The notes under the pieces were generated by a model, which saw only the letters and a list, made by a program, of their open reading frames with translations, ran no database searches and was not told the DNA's origin. A DNA stretch of 64,000 bases from Lentisphaerota bacterium (GTDB lineage Bacteria; Verrucomicrobiota; Lentisphaeria; Victivallales; Victivallaceae): positions 1,240,001-1,304,000 of the forward strand of contig CP071032.1 of NCBI GenBank assembly GCA_017134815.1. Reading direction: 5' to 3'. Of this stretch, positions 44,921-55,012 are shown piece after piece. How positions within the stretch are numbered: position 1 is the first letter of the stretch; each line of letters opens with the position of its first letter. The position numbers and the translations under genes were made by a program.

Positions 44921-46525
44921 TTAATCTCTCATACTGTCATAAGCCAGCCAGGCCCGTACCAGACTGCTGTAGCTCCAGGTCAAGTTTGAAGCTCCTTCCA
45001 TAAACCCGGTATTCCGGTTGATCTGTTCACTCATCTCAAGAGTATCCTGCTCACAATGCCGGCGCACGGCCCCGACAATCATTTCGCCCCTGGCACGCAG
45101 TGCCTCAAGCAGTTCCATGCCGCTATGGCTTTCTGCGTCATACGTTCCGGGAATAATGTCTTCCTTGATCATTTTGAAAAACGGCAGATTAAGTCTGGTA
45201 ACATGAATATCCCCCATCTCTTTAAGCCGGTCTGCAAGCGTAAAATAATATTCCGCAACCCCCAGTGAGGTCAAAAACCACGGATTACCCTGCCCGCTGT
45301 TATAAGGACTGTAAGCATCATGCGGATAACGCCCAACCAAGGGACCAACCCCGAACCTGGAATCTTCAATATTAATCCCATAAGGATCGCAGCCGCCAGT
45401 GGAGAAACAGCGCACAATTTCGTAAACAGTGCGCTGCATTTTTTCGCTGTTCACAAACAAACCTGGGTCATTATTCAGGCTCTCAACAATAAACCTGAAG
45501 GCACTTGCTTCATACCCCGGTTTATCCCGGTACAGGTTCCGGTAAATCCGGCCACTGCCATCCAGAGCCTTTCGTAAATCAGCATAAAGCGCACCAAGCA
45601 TTACAGAAATGTTGAGCATCATGCCACGCTGATTCCATTCATCCTGAAGCCCGGCAGTGTATCCGGTAATTTCCTGATTATAATAGTAGTAATTGTCCTG
45701 CCAGTGTGCCTGAGCCAGCTCTAATGGGTAATTTGCCATCTCAACATAAAACTGCGCTGCACCCGGGTCATCAATGTGTTCATCATTCGACAGAGCAGCT
45801 CCTGCCAGCAGCGCTTTCAGCTGTGAAATCTCCGTAAAAAATGTACAACCATAACTTTCCTCCCAGAGATTGGTGGTTTTGCCCTTGCTGTTTCCCGGGT
45901 TAAAAGCCTCCGAAAACTGATGCGCGGTATACTCCAGATCTGACTTTATAATCGGATAGAGCGTTTCTCTGGCATATTCCTCGTCAAGTCCCTGATCAGA
46001 ATCCGGGTTGTACAAGCATTCAAAGGCCAGGTTCGTCAGCGCTGATGAGCGCAGGGCCGGACCATCGTCCTGATGGCTCCAGTTCTTGTAAGCTTCACCG
46101 CTTTCAATATAGAATTTAGCCGGAGTCAGGTGATCACCGAGTGATTTTAAAGAATAAACCCTGACAAAATAAACATAATTCCGTAAATATTCACTGACCG
46201 GATATCCCAGATACATTGCATTATGATTTGATTTATATAAATTAACCAGCGTGTTCATGACCAGGGCCCCGTCACGCACCCAATGCGCAAAGTAACTGCC
46301 GCCTCCGGTGGAGTGTTCACTGTTTGAAGCAATAACTGCTCCCGGAATAAATCCGGAGCGTTCCCACACGGATCCATTGGATTTTATCAGATTGCGGCAG
46401 AGTAAAGAGACAATTGTGTCTATTTTATGGCTTTTATATGGCCATTCAGCAAAAACCGGTAGAGCCAGAAAAACAACCAGCAGCATTACCGCCAGCCTGC
46501 GTGAGCCGAGCTTGAGGTCTTTCAT
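44921..46525 (-). CDS. Secreted GH15-type glucoamylase
   Basis: 534 aa from the ATG at 46525 (AAAGGAAAG upstream). The TTG at 46543 is a less likely start. A signal peptide (RLAVMLLVVFLALPVFA) precedes a GH15 (alpha/alpha)6-barrel. YFAHWVRDGALVMNTLV is the family W-x-RD motif, NLWEESYGCTFFTE contains the likely general-acid Glu, and DEWNQRGMMLN the second conserved region. The enzyme releases glucose from starch- or glycogen-like alpha-glucans in the periplasm or outside. Flanked on both sides by adaptor-like genes of opposite orientation. Confidence 0.85.
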   Translation of the reverse strand: MKDLKLGSRRLAVMLLVVFLALPVFAEWPYKSHKIDTIVSLLCRNLIKSNGSVWERSGFIPGAVIASNSEHSTGGGSYFAHWVRDGALVMNTLVNLYKSNHNAMYLGYPVSEYLRNYVYFVRVYSLKSLGDHLTPAKFYIESGEAYKNWSHQDDGPALRSSALTNLAFECLYNPDSDQGLDEEYARETLYPIIKSDLEYTAHQFSEAFNPGNSKGKTTNLWEESYGCTFFTEISQLKALLAGAALSNDEHIDDPGAAQFYVEMANYPLELAQAHWQDNYYYYNQEITGYTAGLQDEWNQRGMMLNISVMLGALYADLRKALDGSGRIYRNLYRDKPGYEASAFRFIVESLNNDPGLFVNSEKMQRTVYEIVRCFSTGGCDPYGINIEDSRFGVGPLVGRYPHDAYSPYNSGQGNPWFLTSLGVAEYYFTLADRLKEMGDIHVTRLNLPFFKMIKEDIIPGTYDAESHSGMELLEALRARGEMIVGAVRRHCEQDTLEMSEQINRNTGFMEGASNLTWSYSSLVRAWLAYDSMRD

Positions 46526-46799
46526 TGAACTTTCCTTTCTCAACTGAAATTCGATCTGATTATGTGTTTGAAATAACTAAACAACTATAAAAAAAGACAC
46601 ATAATAACCTGTTAATGTTCATTAATGAAAGTATTAAACCTCTTAGCCGTCGAAAAACAAACCAGTATATTAAATTAGTTAAATCACTAAATAATAATCA
46701 TAAGTGCGTTGCAAGTCAGGACATGTGAAGTATATTCATCAGCAAGGCAAAATCGGATGAAGAGCAAAAAAATTCTCAATTTTCTAAAGAGGTAAATGT

Positions 46800-48263
46800 T
46801 TGATGAGAAAAGCAAACTTCCTGCTGACTTTCATGGTCATGGCGACAACAAGCTCAGGCACCACTGCTCATTACAATAAAAGCATTCCGTATGCAATTCT
46901 GCAAAAATCAGCACCACAAAAAACATTTTACCTTGGAGTTGTCAAACGCGGTCACACAGCAAAAATGGGCTTTTTGCATGATGTCCAGATTGAATATGTT
47001 GCTCCGGTGAATGCCGTTGTTCAAGGCAAACTCACCGACACTGCAGGACGAACAGTATCCAAAGGCGCTGTTATCGCGATTGCTAGAAATAAAAAGCAAA
47101 AGTTAAAACTGCGAGTAGCCCTGTTCAGACAGAAGAAAGCCAAGTGTGACCTGGTCGAGGCGAAACGAACCTTTGAGCGCAGTAAGCGCTTGTACAAGCA
47201 GAAGGTATACAGTGTTAAACAGTTCTGTGATGCGGAAACTGTTTACCTGAACGCTCAGAATGACTACGAAGTTGCCAGACTGGAAGTTGAGGAAGCCCGT
47301 CATGCACTTGACTGTTCAATTTTAAGAGCCCCTTTTCAAGGTGTTGTAGAGGAAGTATTCCACACTGCCGGAAGCACGGTTGAAAGTGCAGTACCGGTAT
47401 TGCGCATCTCAGTTCAGTCACCAGTACGCATAAGGGTAGAACTGCCGGAAGCTTTGACCAGAATGCTGAGTGTAAACGATATTTTCAAGGTATATCCGGC
47501 AGGCAGTGTTACTCCACGCGGAGCCTGGCTTGATTCTAAAGGAATTTTTTCCCACCACATTGAACTGTTTACAGGCAACGTTACCGTGCCGGTCGGCACC
47601 TTGAATGCAGAACAGATAGAAATGCCCAAAGTCACCGGACTGGGCGTCTGTGCCACTCTGCAGCGAAACAGTAAATACCCGCTGTGGGTACCGGCAAGCA
47701 GCTTGATACGAGAAAAAGACAGCTGGTATGTCTGGGCAGCAATGGGACAGAAAGCCTGCACTGTTGACAAGCCTCTGGCAAAAGAGTTCAGGGTCTGCAA
47801 ATTTAAGGTTGAGCCGGCTGACGTTATTACCAAGTACTTCACCATCAAATACCAGGCGCTGAAAAAGCCGGGCCGCCTCTGTGACTGCCAGGTAGTGGTG
47901 CTGAATCCAGGCAAAGATCTGGTAGACGGCAAAAAAGCAGTAATCCAGGAATACAGCTGGGAATTCCGGCCGGGCGACAAAGTCTGGGTCCATATCCCGA
48001 AACTGGCGGACAGCGCCTACTGTGTACCGGTCAAAGCAATCCAGCAAACCAGTAACAACAGTTATGTTTACGCTGTAGACAGTAAGAACCGGGCCATGCC
48101 TGTTGCAATTAAAACCGGCAGTAATTTTGAAAGCACTTTTAATATCATAGGAAAAGGACTGAAAGCCGGCATGAAGGTCCTGGTTCCTGAAAAAGGCCAT
48201 AAAATAAGGGCTGCACAGGTTGTAAAACTCGGAAGAAAGGTTAATCTTTCTTCCAGCAAATAG
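46800..48263 (+). CDS. HlyD/RND-type periplasmic adaptor-like protein, paralog 2
   Basis: 487 aa with the same order as the protein at 43435: signal peptide, YVAPVNAVVQGKLTDTAGRT half-lipoyl, coiled-coil hairpin (TFERSKRLYKQKVYSVKQFC...NDYEVARLEVEEARHALD), second half-lipoyl LRAPFQGVVEEVFHTAGSTV and a beta-rich tail. Many positions are conserved between the two, such as VDGKKAV and PGDKVWVHIP against PGEKVWVLIP, so they are paralogs by duplication. ATG codons at 46800 or 46803 follow AGAGGTAAATG. It is followed by a TauE/SafE permease 98 bases on. Confidence 0.75.
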   Translation: MMRKANFLLTFMVMATTSSGTTAHYNKSIPYAILQKSAPQKTFYLGVVKRGHTAKMGFLHDVQIEYVAPVNAVVQGKLTDTAGRTVSKGAVIAIARNKKQKLKLRVALFRQKKAKCDLVEAKRTFERSKRLYKQKVYSVKQFCDAETVYLNAQNDYEVARLEVEEARHALDCSILRAPFQGVVEEVFHTAGSTVESAVPVLRISVQSPVRIRVELPEALTRMLSVNDIFKVYPAGSVTPRGAWLDSKGIFSHHIELFTGNVTVPVGTLNAEQIEMPKVTGLGVCATLQRNSKYPLWVPASSLIREKDSWYVWAAMGQKACTVDKPLAKEFRVCKFKVEPADVITKYFTIKYQALKKPGRLCDCQVVVLNPGKDLVDGKKAVIQEYSWEFRPGDKVWVHIPKLADSAYCVPVKAIQQTSNNSYVYAVDSKNRAMPVAIKTGSNFESTFNIIGKGLKAGMKVLVPEKGHKIRAAQVVKLGRKVNLSSSK

Positions 48264-48292
48264 GAAAGAGCAGAAAACTTTCAAAGCAGTTA

Positions 48293-48317
48293 TTTAATCG
48301 GCAGAATGCCGATTAAA
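48293..48317. other. Perfect 11-bp stem-loop
   Basis: TTTAATCGGCA pairs with TGCCGATTAAA around a 3-nt GAA loop, in the gap between the second adaptor gene and the permease. No T-run follows, so it is more like an RNA stem-loop or operator than a terminator. Confidence 0.5.
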
Positions 48318-48360
48318 TTACATTTACTGCTGCAACAAAAACAGAAAGTAAAAAGCTCTA

Positions 48361-49110
48361 ATGGACATACTGCAATATATTGTACTGGCCATACTGGCAC
48401 TAAACACCGGCATCAGCAAGACCGGGCTGCCGGCCGCCGGAATCCTGAGTGTACCGCTGGCGGCTATGGTTTTTCCTGCCAAAATTTCAACCGGCTATAT
48501 GCTGCTGTTTATGGTAACCGGCGACATTTTTTCGGTGATTTATTATCATCGCCACGCTCAATGGAATATATTGCGCAAACTTATCCCCTGGACTCTGCTC
48601 GGCCTTATCGCGGGCTCTGCGGTTATATCCCATATCGACAGCAAACAGTTAACCCCGATCATAGGTTTTATTGTACTGCTGATGCTGGGACTGCATTTCT
48701 GGAACTCCAGACATGCCGACCAGGAGGAAGTAAAACAGGCCGGCTGGCTCTTCGCCGCGTTCATGGCCTTCAGTACTGGTCTGACTTCACAACTGGCAAA
48801 TGCCTCCGCACCTGTAATTATTATTTACCTGCTGACTCTGCGGCTTCCCAAAGAAAAATTTATTGGCACAGTGGCCTGTCTTTTCATGTTTATGAATTTG
48901 ATAAAGCTGCCGCTGTTTTTCTGGGAGGGCAGGATAACTGGACAAATACTGCTCAGGGACATCTGGTTTCTGCCGCTCGTAATAATTGGCGGAGTGATCG
49001 GGATATGGATATTCAAGCGCCTCTCAAACAAATGGTTTAACAATGTCATCCTGGCGCTTACTTTTCTGGCAGCAGTCAAACTGTGCTGGACTGTCTTTGA
49101 GCTTTTTTAA
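48361..49110 (+). CDS. TauE/SafE family permease (TSUP)
   Basis: 249 aa with about eight membrane helices. The opening LNTGISKTGLPAAGILSVPL has the TSUP pattern of a Gly-x-x-Gly start, and the second half repeats the fold (FAAFMAFSTGLTSQLANASA). Members export sulfite, sulfoacetate and related anions. The start has little visible ribosome site. It converges with tgt, four bases apart. Confidence 0.8.
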   Translation: MDILQYIVLAILALNTGISKTGLPAAGILSVPLAAMVFPAKISTGYMLLFMVTGDIFSVIYYHRHAQWNILRKLIPWTLLGLIAGSAVISHIDSKQLTPIIGFIVLLMLGLHFWNSRHADQEEVKQAGWLFAAFMAFSTGLTSQLANASAPVIIIYLLTLRLPKEKFIGTVACLFMFMNLIKLPLFFWEGRITGQILLRDIWFLPLVIIGGVIGIWIFKRLSNKWFNNVILALTFLAAVKLCWTVFELF

Positions 49111-49113
49111 AAG

Positions 49114-50226
<1,113 letters not shown>

Positions 50227-50324
50227 TTAAAATTCTTTTACTTAAAAAAATAACCTGATGTGCCAGCAGTTTTGGCCTTAAAACTGGCCAAACCATACTT
50301 TATGAAAATCAAAATAAATGCTGT

Positions 50325-50873
50325 TTATTTTACAAACATTACTTCATAAAGCTGTTTTACTTCTTCGGCTTTTCCAAATTTCTCAGCGATTCTGGCTGCA
50401 AATTCAAACCCAGCTCCGGGGCCTTTACCGGTTATAACCCGGTCATCAACCTCAGTCATCGCGCCGGTTGGCCTGTTACCCTCAAGGTATTGTTCAAAAC
50501 CAGGATAGGCTGTAATAGTTTTTCCTGCCGTAATTCCAAACCTGGCAAGGGCTATCGGGGCCGCACAAATCGCTGCAGCTATACCGCCACCAGCATAGAT
50601 CTTACCGGCAAAATCCATTAGAGCGTCACTTTCGCGCAGGTTCATTGCACCCGGCAGTCCTCCGGGAAGAATAAAGGCCTTGAATGCCCGCGCATCAACA
50701 TCCTGAAGACTGCAGTCCGCTGTGAATTTTATATTATGTGCACCTTTAACTTCTCTGCCTTTCAGGCCGCATAACAAAAGATCAAAATCAAGTCTGCGTA
50801 AAACATCAGCCACAGTTACCGCCTCAGTTTCTTCAAAGCCGTCAGCTAAAATCATAATCATCTTATCAGCCAT
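50325..50873 (-). CDS. DJ-1/PfpI family protein (YajL-like)
   Basis: 182 aa, single DJ-1/ThiJ domain. The conserved DGFEETEAVTVADVLRR (Glu15) and the nucleophile elbow GIAAAICAAPIALA (Cys103) are intact. The family includes protein deglycases and stress chaperones; the exact role is uncertain. AAAAGGAGA precedes the ATG. Confidence 0.9.
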   Translation of the reverse strand: MADKMIMILADGFEETEAVTVADVLRRLDFDLLLCGLKGREVKGAHNIKFTADCSLQDVDARAFKAFILPGGLPGAMNLRESDALMDFAGKIYAGGGIAAAICAAPIALARFGITAGKTITAYPGFEQYLEGNRPTGAMTEVDDRVITGKGPGAGFEFAARIAEKFGKAEEVKQLYEVMFVK

Positions 50874-51096
50874 GTTACAGTCTCCTTTTTGATTTTATAT
50901 CTTAAATAACTTACACCTGACTGTTTTTTTAGCAATGAATCAATTGTGTTTTAAGCAGTCAGTTTTCAAAAATTATTGAATATTGTTTTTATTATTTGAA
51001 AATCTTTAGAAAGCTATGAGTTTGATTTATCCGAAAACCACAATATTATATCATCTTAACATCTAATATTCATTATACAGGTAGTAAGAAAAAAAT

Positions 51097-51540
51097 ATGC
51101 GATATCTAGGAGCAATATTTTTTGCAGTTCTGGCTTCGGCCGGTAACGCAATGTTCGCCGCGTCCCAAAAAAAGGCCGCAAGTATGACTAACCCGTTTCT
51201 GGCAGTGGCTGCCGCCTCTGTCGTCTGCGCGATAATAATGATTCCGGCAGTGCCCTTGTTCGGCAAAGAAAATTACGCCCTGGCCTTTAAAAACAACTGG
51301 CCCTGGTTCATAATGGGAGGATGCGCGCTGTTTATTACCGATATGGCTTTTAACCTGCTTTATACCAGATATGGCGCTTCACAGTATGTGCTGTATGCAG
51401 TAATTTCTATAGTAACCACTTCTCTGATTGTCGGCGCACTGATTTTCCGTGAAAGACTTACTGGATTTCACTGGGCCGCAGTAGGTACTGCAATTGCTAC
51501 AGTTATTTTGTTTTCCATCGGGCAGGCCAGACTGAAATAA
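51097..51540 (+). CDS. EamA-like small multidrug/metabolite transporter, half-size
   Basis: 147 aa with four to five membrane helices: LGAIFFAVLASAGNAMFAAS, VAAASVVCAIIMIPAVP, WFIMGGCALFITDMAFN, YAVISIVTTSLIVGALIFRE and AVGTAIATVILFSIGQ. It matches a single EamA (DMT-superfamily) repeat rather than the 10-helix form, so it probably works as a dimer. The substrate is unknown. It converges with the NhaC gene. Confidence 0.75.
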   Translation: MRYLGAIFFAVLASAGNAMFAASQKKAASMTNPFLAVAAASVVCAIIMIPAVPLFGKENYALAFKNNWPWFIMGGCALFITDMAFNLLYTRYGASQYVLYAVISIVTTSLIVGALIFRERLTGFHWAAVGTAIATVILFSIGQARLK

Positions 51541-51541
51541 C

Positions 51542-53005
51542 TCAGGCGGCCGGCTCGACTTCCATATCGTCGACAACATCCGGCTCTGCAGGAACAACCC
51601 GCTTGCCGGTAGTCTCTTCCTCATTGAGACGAGCAATTGAATACCCTGTAAAGCCATAAATAATGGCAATAATCGGGCAAAGCCAGTTCAGAAAGCAATA
51701 TGGCACATATGTCCATGGGGTCAGTCCCAATGTCGCGATCATAAATGCTCCACAGGAATTCCAGGGAATAAGTGGAGACAGCAAAGTACCGGAATCCTCA
51801 AGTGTTCTAGAAAGATTCTTCGGATGCAGTCCGCGAGCCACATAGGCACTTTTAAACATTCTGCCAGGAATAATTATCGCAATATACTGGTCCCCGGCAA
51901 AAACATTCACCAGCAGAGGTGTAATTACTGTTGCCGCAATAAGCTGTCCGGTTGATTTGGCAATTTTCAAAATCCCGTTTGCCAGCACACTGAGCATGCC
52001 ACTTTTTTCCATAATGCCGCCGAATGAAATAGCGCACAAAATCAAGGCAATAGTTGATAACATGCTCTCCAGTCCGCCGCGGCTCATTAGAGAATCCACC
52101 ACAACATTTCCTGAAGTGCACTTGTAGCCGCTTTGTAAAGCAACCAGGATATCACTCAGTGATGCTTTCTGGACAAAGAAAGCTACCAGACCACCAAGAA
52201 AAGCTCCTATAAACAAGCCAGGAATAGCCGGAAATTTCTTGATAACCATATACAGAATTATTGCCGGCACAACCAGCAGAAAAGGAGAAATTACAAATTT
52301 CTGCTGCATAACATTCAGTACCGAATTAATATTTTCTGTCGAAAGATAAGCATCACTGTACCTCGAACCAATAATCGCGAAAAGAATAACCGCAATCAGG
52401 AAAGCCGGCAAAGTGGTGTACATCATGTGACGGATATGTTCTACCAGTTTAGACCCGGCCATAGCCGGTGCCAGATTAGTCGTCTCAGAGAACGGCGAAA
52501 GCTTGTCTCCCATGTAACCGCCTGATATAACCGCACCAGCGGTTATCGGCTGCGGAATTCCGAGCCCGTAGCCAATTGCCATCAAAGCAATACCGATAGT
52601 GGCAGCAGTAGTCCACGAACTGCCGGAAGCCATTGAAACAATTGCGCACATAATCAACGAAGCGGGCAGAAATATACCCGGTGAAAGTACTTTCAAACCA
52701 TAAAAGATCATCGCTGGAACAATTCCGGATACAATCCAGGTGGCTATGACCATAGAAACCACCATCAGAATAATAATCGGTTCCAGAGACATTTTTATGG
52801 ACTCGATCATTCCCTGCTGCAAGTCGCTCCATTTCTGTTTCAGCCAGAATACAGCTACCGCAGCAGCGATCATACCCGATGCAAAAAGAATAAAATGCGG
52901 AGGCTGTTTAGCGTAGTACTGGGTATAGCCCAGTGCAGCAGCTAAAAATACCACCGGTATAAGCGCATGATAAAAACGTGGCTGGATCGCTTTGTTTGTA
53001 CACAT
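51542..53005 (-). CDS. nhaC: NhaC-family Na+/H+ antiporter
   Basis: 487 aa with about 12 membrane helices. Typical NhaC elements are ASGSSWTTAATIGIALMAIG, GAVISGGYMGDKLSPFSETTNLAPA and LVNVFAGDQYIAIIIPGRMF. The ATG at 53005 is used because the TTG at 53011 has no better site; neither has a strong ribosome site. It should exchange sodium for protons (related proteins carry malate or lactate). The C-terminus is Glu/Val-rich and cytosolic. Confidence 0.9.
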   Translation of the reverse strand: MCTNKAIQPRFYHALIPVVFLAAALGYTQYYAKQPPHFILFASGMIAAAVAVFWLKQKWSDLQQGMIESIKMSLEPIIILMVVSMVIATWIVSGIVPAMIFYGLKVLSPGIFLPASLIMCAIVSMASGSSWTTAATIGIALMAIGYGLGIPQPITAGAVISGGYMGDKLSPFSETTNLAPAMAGSKLVEHIRHMMYTTLPAFLIAVILFAIIGSRYSDAYLSTENINSVLNVMQQKFVISPFLLVVPAIILYMVIKKFPAIPGLFIGAFLGGLVAFFVQKASLSDILVALQSGYKCTSGNVVVDSLMSRGGLESMLSTIALILCAISFGGIMEKSGMLSVLANGILKIAKSTGQLIAATVITPLLVNVFAGDQYIAIIIPGRMFKSAYVARGLHPKNLSRTLEDSGTLLSPLIPWNSCGAFMIATLGLTPWTYVPYCFLNWLCPIIAIIYGFTGYSIARLNEEETTGKRVVPAEPDVVDDMEVEPAA

Positions 53006-53277
53006 GATCAATATTTTTGTAATTTATTTTTGATTTCAGACTCGGAAAAGATTTACTTTATCACAACTAAAATAATTTACCAGAAAAGATATCAGCTATA
53101 TTTTACTTTTTTTCTGCGACCAGGCCGCCAGTCCCTACTTGTAAAGTAGACAAAGTCAGCAGTACAAAGTTCCAGCTGGCACAATAAATACTGAAAGACG
53201 AATTGTGCCACTATTCAGAAACATAATGCATTTCACTAAATTGCTGATTAGTTTTACTCCGCTCAAAACAGCCTGAA

Positions 53278-53574
53278 TTATTTGATACCAAAAGCCGTAA
53301 GAAATTTGTTAACCGGATATTCAACACATTTAAAACTGTCCACGCGCGCATATGAGGGACCGTTCTTCAACCATTCCAGCATGGAATCTACCTGCACTTT
53401 CGGCCCTTGAACCAGGGCTTCGACACATCCAGGAGCGACATTACTTACATAACCGCACAAGTCCGGAAGGTTTCTGGCAAAACTCAGAGCAGACCAGCGA
53501 AAACCGACTCCGGTAACTCTTCCTTCTATCAGCACCCGGAAAGCAACAGTCTCGCCTTCGTTTTCTTTTCCCAT
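53278..53574 (-). CDS. acyP: Acylphosphatase
   Basis: 98 aa from the ATG at 53574, the family length; the open frame reaches 53712 but the extra residues are not family-like. The motif IEGRVTGVGFRWSALSFA carries the catalytic Arg, and LCGYVSNVAPGCVEALVQGP the catalytic Asn. The usual VQGVGFR has become VTGVGFR. It hydrolyses acyl phosphates. The ribosome site is weak. Confidence 0.85.
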   Translation of the reverse strand: MGKENEGETVAFRVLIEGRVTGVGFRWSALSFARNLPDLCGYVSNVAPGCVEALVQGPKVQVDSMLEWLKNGPSYARVDSFKCVEYPVNKFLTAFGIK

Positions 53575-53821
53575 ATCATTCCCGTGGTTGAGCATACGTG
53601 TGCTTTTTCCGTTTATTCTGCTTTTGCTGAAAACAGCCGGCACCCCAGCAGTTGATTTCAGACTGGCCGAAAAAAATTGACCATGCAATAAAATACTCGC
53701 ATTTTTTTTCAAGGCAAGCTATATTCCAGTATGAACCCTTTTATTGCTGAAAAACCGTAAGAAATAATCCCGGCGAAAACAGAATTTATACAGAAACAAT
53801 TAGCTGCAAGATGGAGATGTT

Positions 53822-54721
53822 ATGCTGCTCAAAGAGAAACTGGTCGATTTTCTTGGCTATCTGTCCCTTGAACGCGGGTTGAGCAGAAACACTGTTTCCG
53901 CCTACCGCTCTGACCTTGAAGATTTTACCGACTGGCTGGAAGATAACGGCTTTTCCGACTTCGGTACAGTACGTCGCGATGTAATCCTTGACTACCTCGG
54001 CAGCCTCAAAGATATCGGGATGGAACCCTCAACACTGGCCCGAAGGCTGGTCGCTGTCAAAATATTTTTTCGCTATCTCTGCCAGGAAAAAGTTATTGAG
54101 AAAAACATCACCGAAGTAATGGACTCTCCGAAATTATGGAAACTGCTACCGGATTTCCTGAGTACCGCAGAGGTGGACAGTCTGCTTAATGCGTTTCCCT
54201 CAAGGGCAAAAGATCCTCTGCTTTTTCGCAACAGAACCATTCTGGAAATGATGTACGCCTGCGGACTGCGGGTCTCTGAGACTGCGGGGTTGTCTTTGAG
54301 TTCAATAAATTTTGATGATGAAGTTGTCAGGGTCAAAGGCAAAGGCAACAAGGAGCGCATCGTTCCAATCGGTAAAACCGCATTGCGTTTCGTAAACCGC
54401 TACCTTGATGACACTCGCCCGAAGCTGGTTAAGAACCCGATGGAGGCCGCACTTTTCCTTTCAAAAAGTGGACGTCAACTGAACCGGGAATGGATCTGGA
54501 GAATTGTCAAGGAGGCAGCCAAGATTGCCGGAATCGGCAAAAATATCCATCCGCATACTTTGCGTCATTCATTCGCCAGCCATCTTCTTGAAAACGGCGC
54601 CGATCTGCGGGTTATTCAGGAAATGCTTGGTCATGCTGATATCAGCACGACACAAGTATATACCCATGTTGATCAGCGTCGGCTGTTAAAAGTCCACCGT
54701 CAGTTTCACCCCCGTGGCTGA
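53822..54721 (+). CDS. xerD: Tyrosine recombinase XerC/XerD
   Basis: 299 aa. A SAM-like core-binding N-terminal domain (LSRNTVSAYRSDLEDFTDWL) and a catalytic domain with the full set: Arg150 (CGLRVSE), Lys174, His245-x-x-Arg248 (HTLRHSFASHLLENG), His271 (MLGHADISTTQVY) and Tyr280. Size and sequence fit the XerC/XerD pair that resolves chromosome dimers at dif, not a phage integrase. Which of the two cannot be fixed; TQVYTHVD is slightly in favour of XerD. Confidence 0.92.
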   Translation: MLLKEKLVDFLGYLSLERGLSRNTVSAYRSDLEDFTDWLEDNGFSDFGTVRRDVILDYLGSLKDIGMEPSTLARRLVAVKIFFRYLCQEKVIEKNITEVMDSPKLWKLLPDFLSTAEVDSLLNAFPSRAKDPLLFRNRTILEMMYACGLRVSETAGLSLSSINFDDEVVRVKGKGNKERIVPIGKTALRFVNRYLDDTRPKLVKNPMEAALFLSKSGRQLNREWIWRIVKEAAKIAGIGKNIHPHTLRHSFASHLLENGADLRVIQEMLGHADISTTQVYTHVDQRRLLKVHRQFHPRG

Positions 54722-54833
54722 ATTGCAAGGATTAGCAATAAGAAAGCGGTCAGCGGCACAAACTGGATATTCTCTGCCGCTGCAGGTATATTTCGAATAA
54801 GGATATATATGGAGTATAGCAAGGAGGTGTAAA

Positions 54834-54950
54834 ATGTGCCTTAAAGGAAAAGCAACCGTGCCCAGAGACAAGGCAAAGTATGTCTGCAAAAAATGCGGCG
54901 CGCTTTCGGATAAAAAGAAAAAAATGTGCAAGCCAAGCAAAATCAAATAA
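54834..54950 (+). CDS. 38-aa Cys-rich zinc-ribbon-like microprotein
   Basis: A textbook AAGGAGGTGTAAAATG ribosome site starts MCLKGKATVPRDKAKYVCKK and ends MCKPSKIK before TAA. The VCKKCGALS pair plus a final Cys suggest a small zinc or iron-binding protein; I recall similar short proteins in other anaerobes. It lies between xerD and a terminator. Function unknown. Confidence 0.65.
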   Translation: MCLKGKATVPRDKAKYVCKKCGALSDKKKKMCKPSKIK

Positions 54951-54968
54951 CAAACACCCTTACTCGAT

Positions 54969-55012
54969 AGCCGGCAGAACCTTAAATCCAAAGGACTGCC
55001 GGCTGTGTTTTT
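54969..55012 (+). terminator. Intrinsic terminator after Cys-rich microprotein
   Basis: AGCCGGCAG (54969-54977) pairs with CTGCCGGCT (54996-55004), followed by GTGTTTTTC. It also faces the convergent transporter gene. Confidence 0.75.

Noticed and set aside
47414..48284. Long minus-strand ORFs of 188 and 288 aa
   Set aside because: Antisense shadows of the second adaptor gene, which has signal peptide and family motifs.
53822..54721. Tyrosine recombinase as a phage or island integrase
   Set aside because: Length and sequence match XerC/XerD and no mobile genes flank it.
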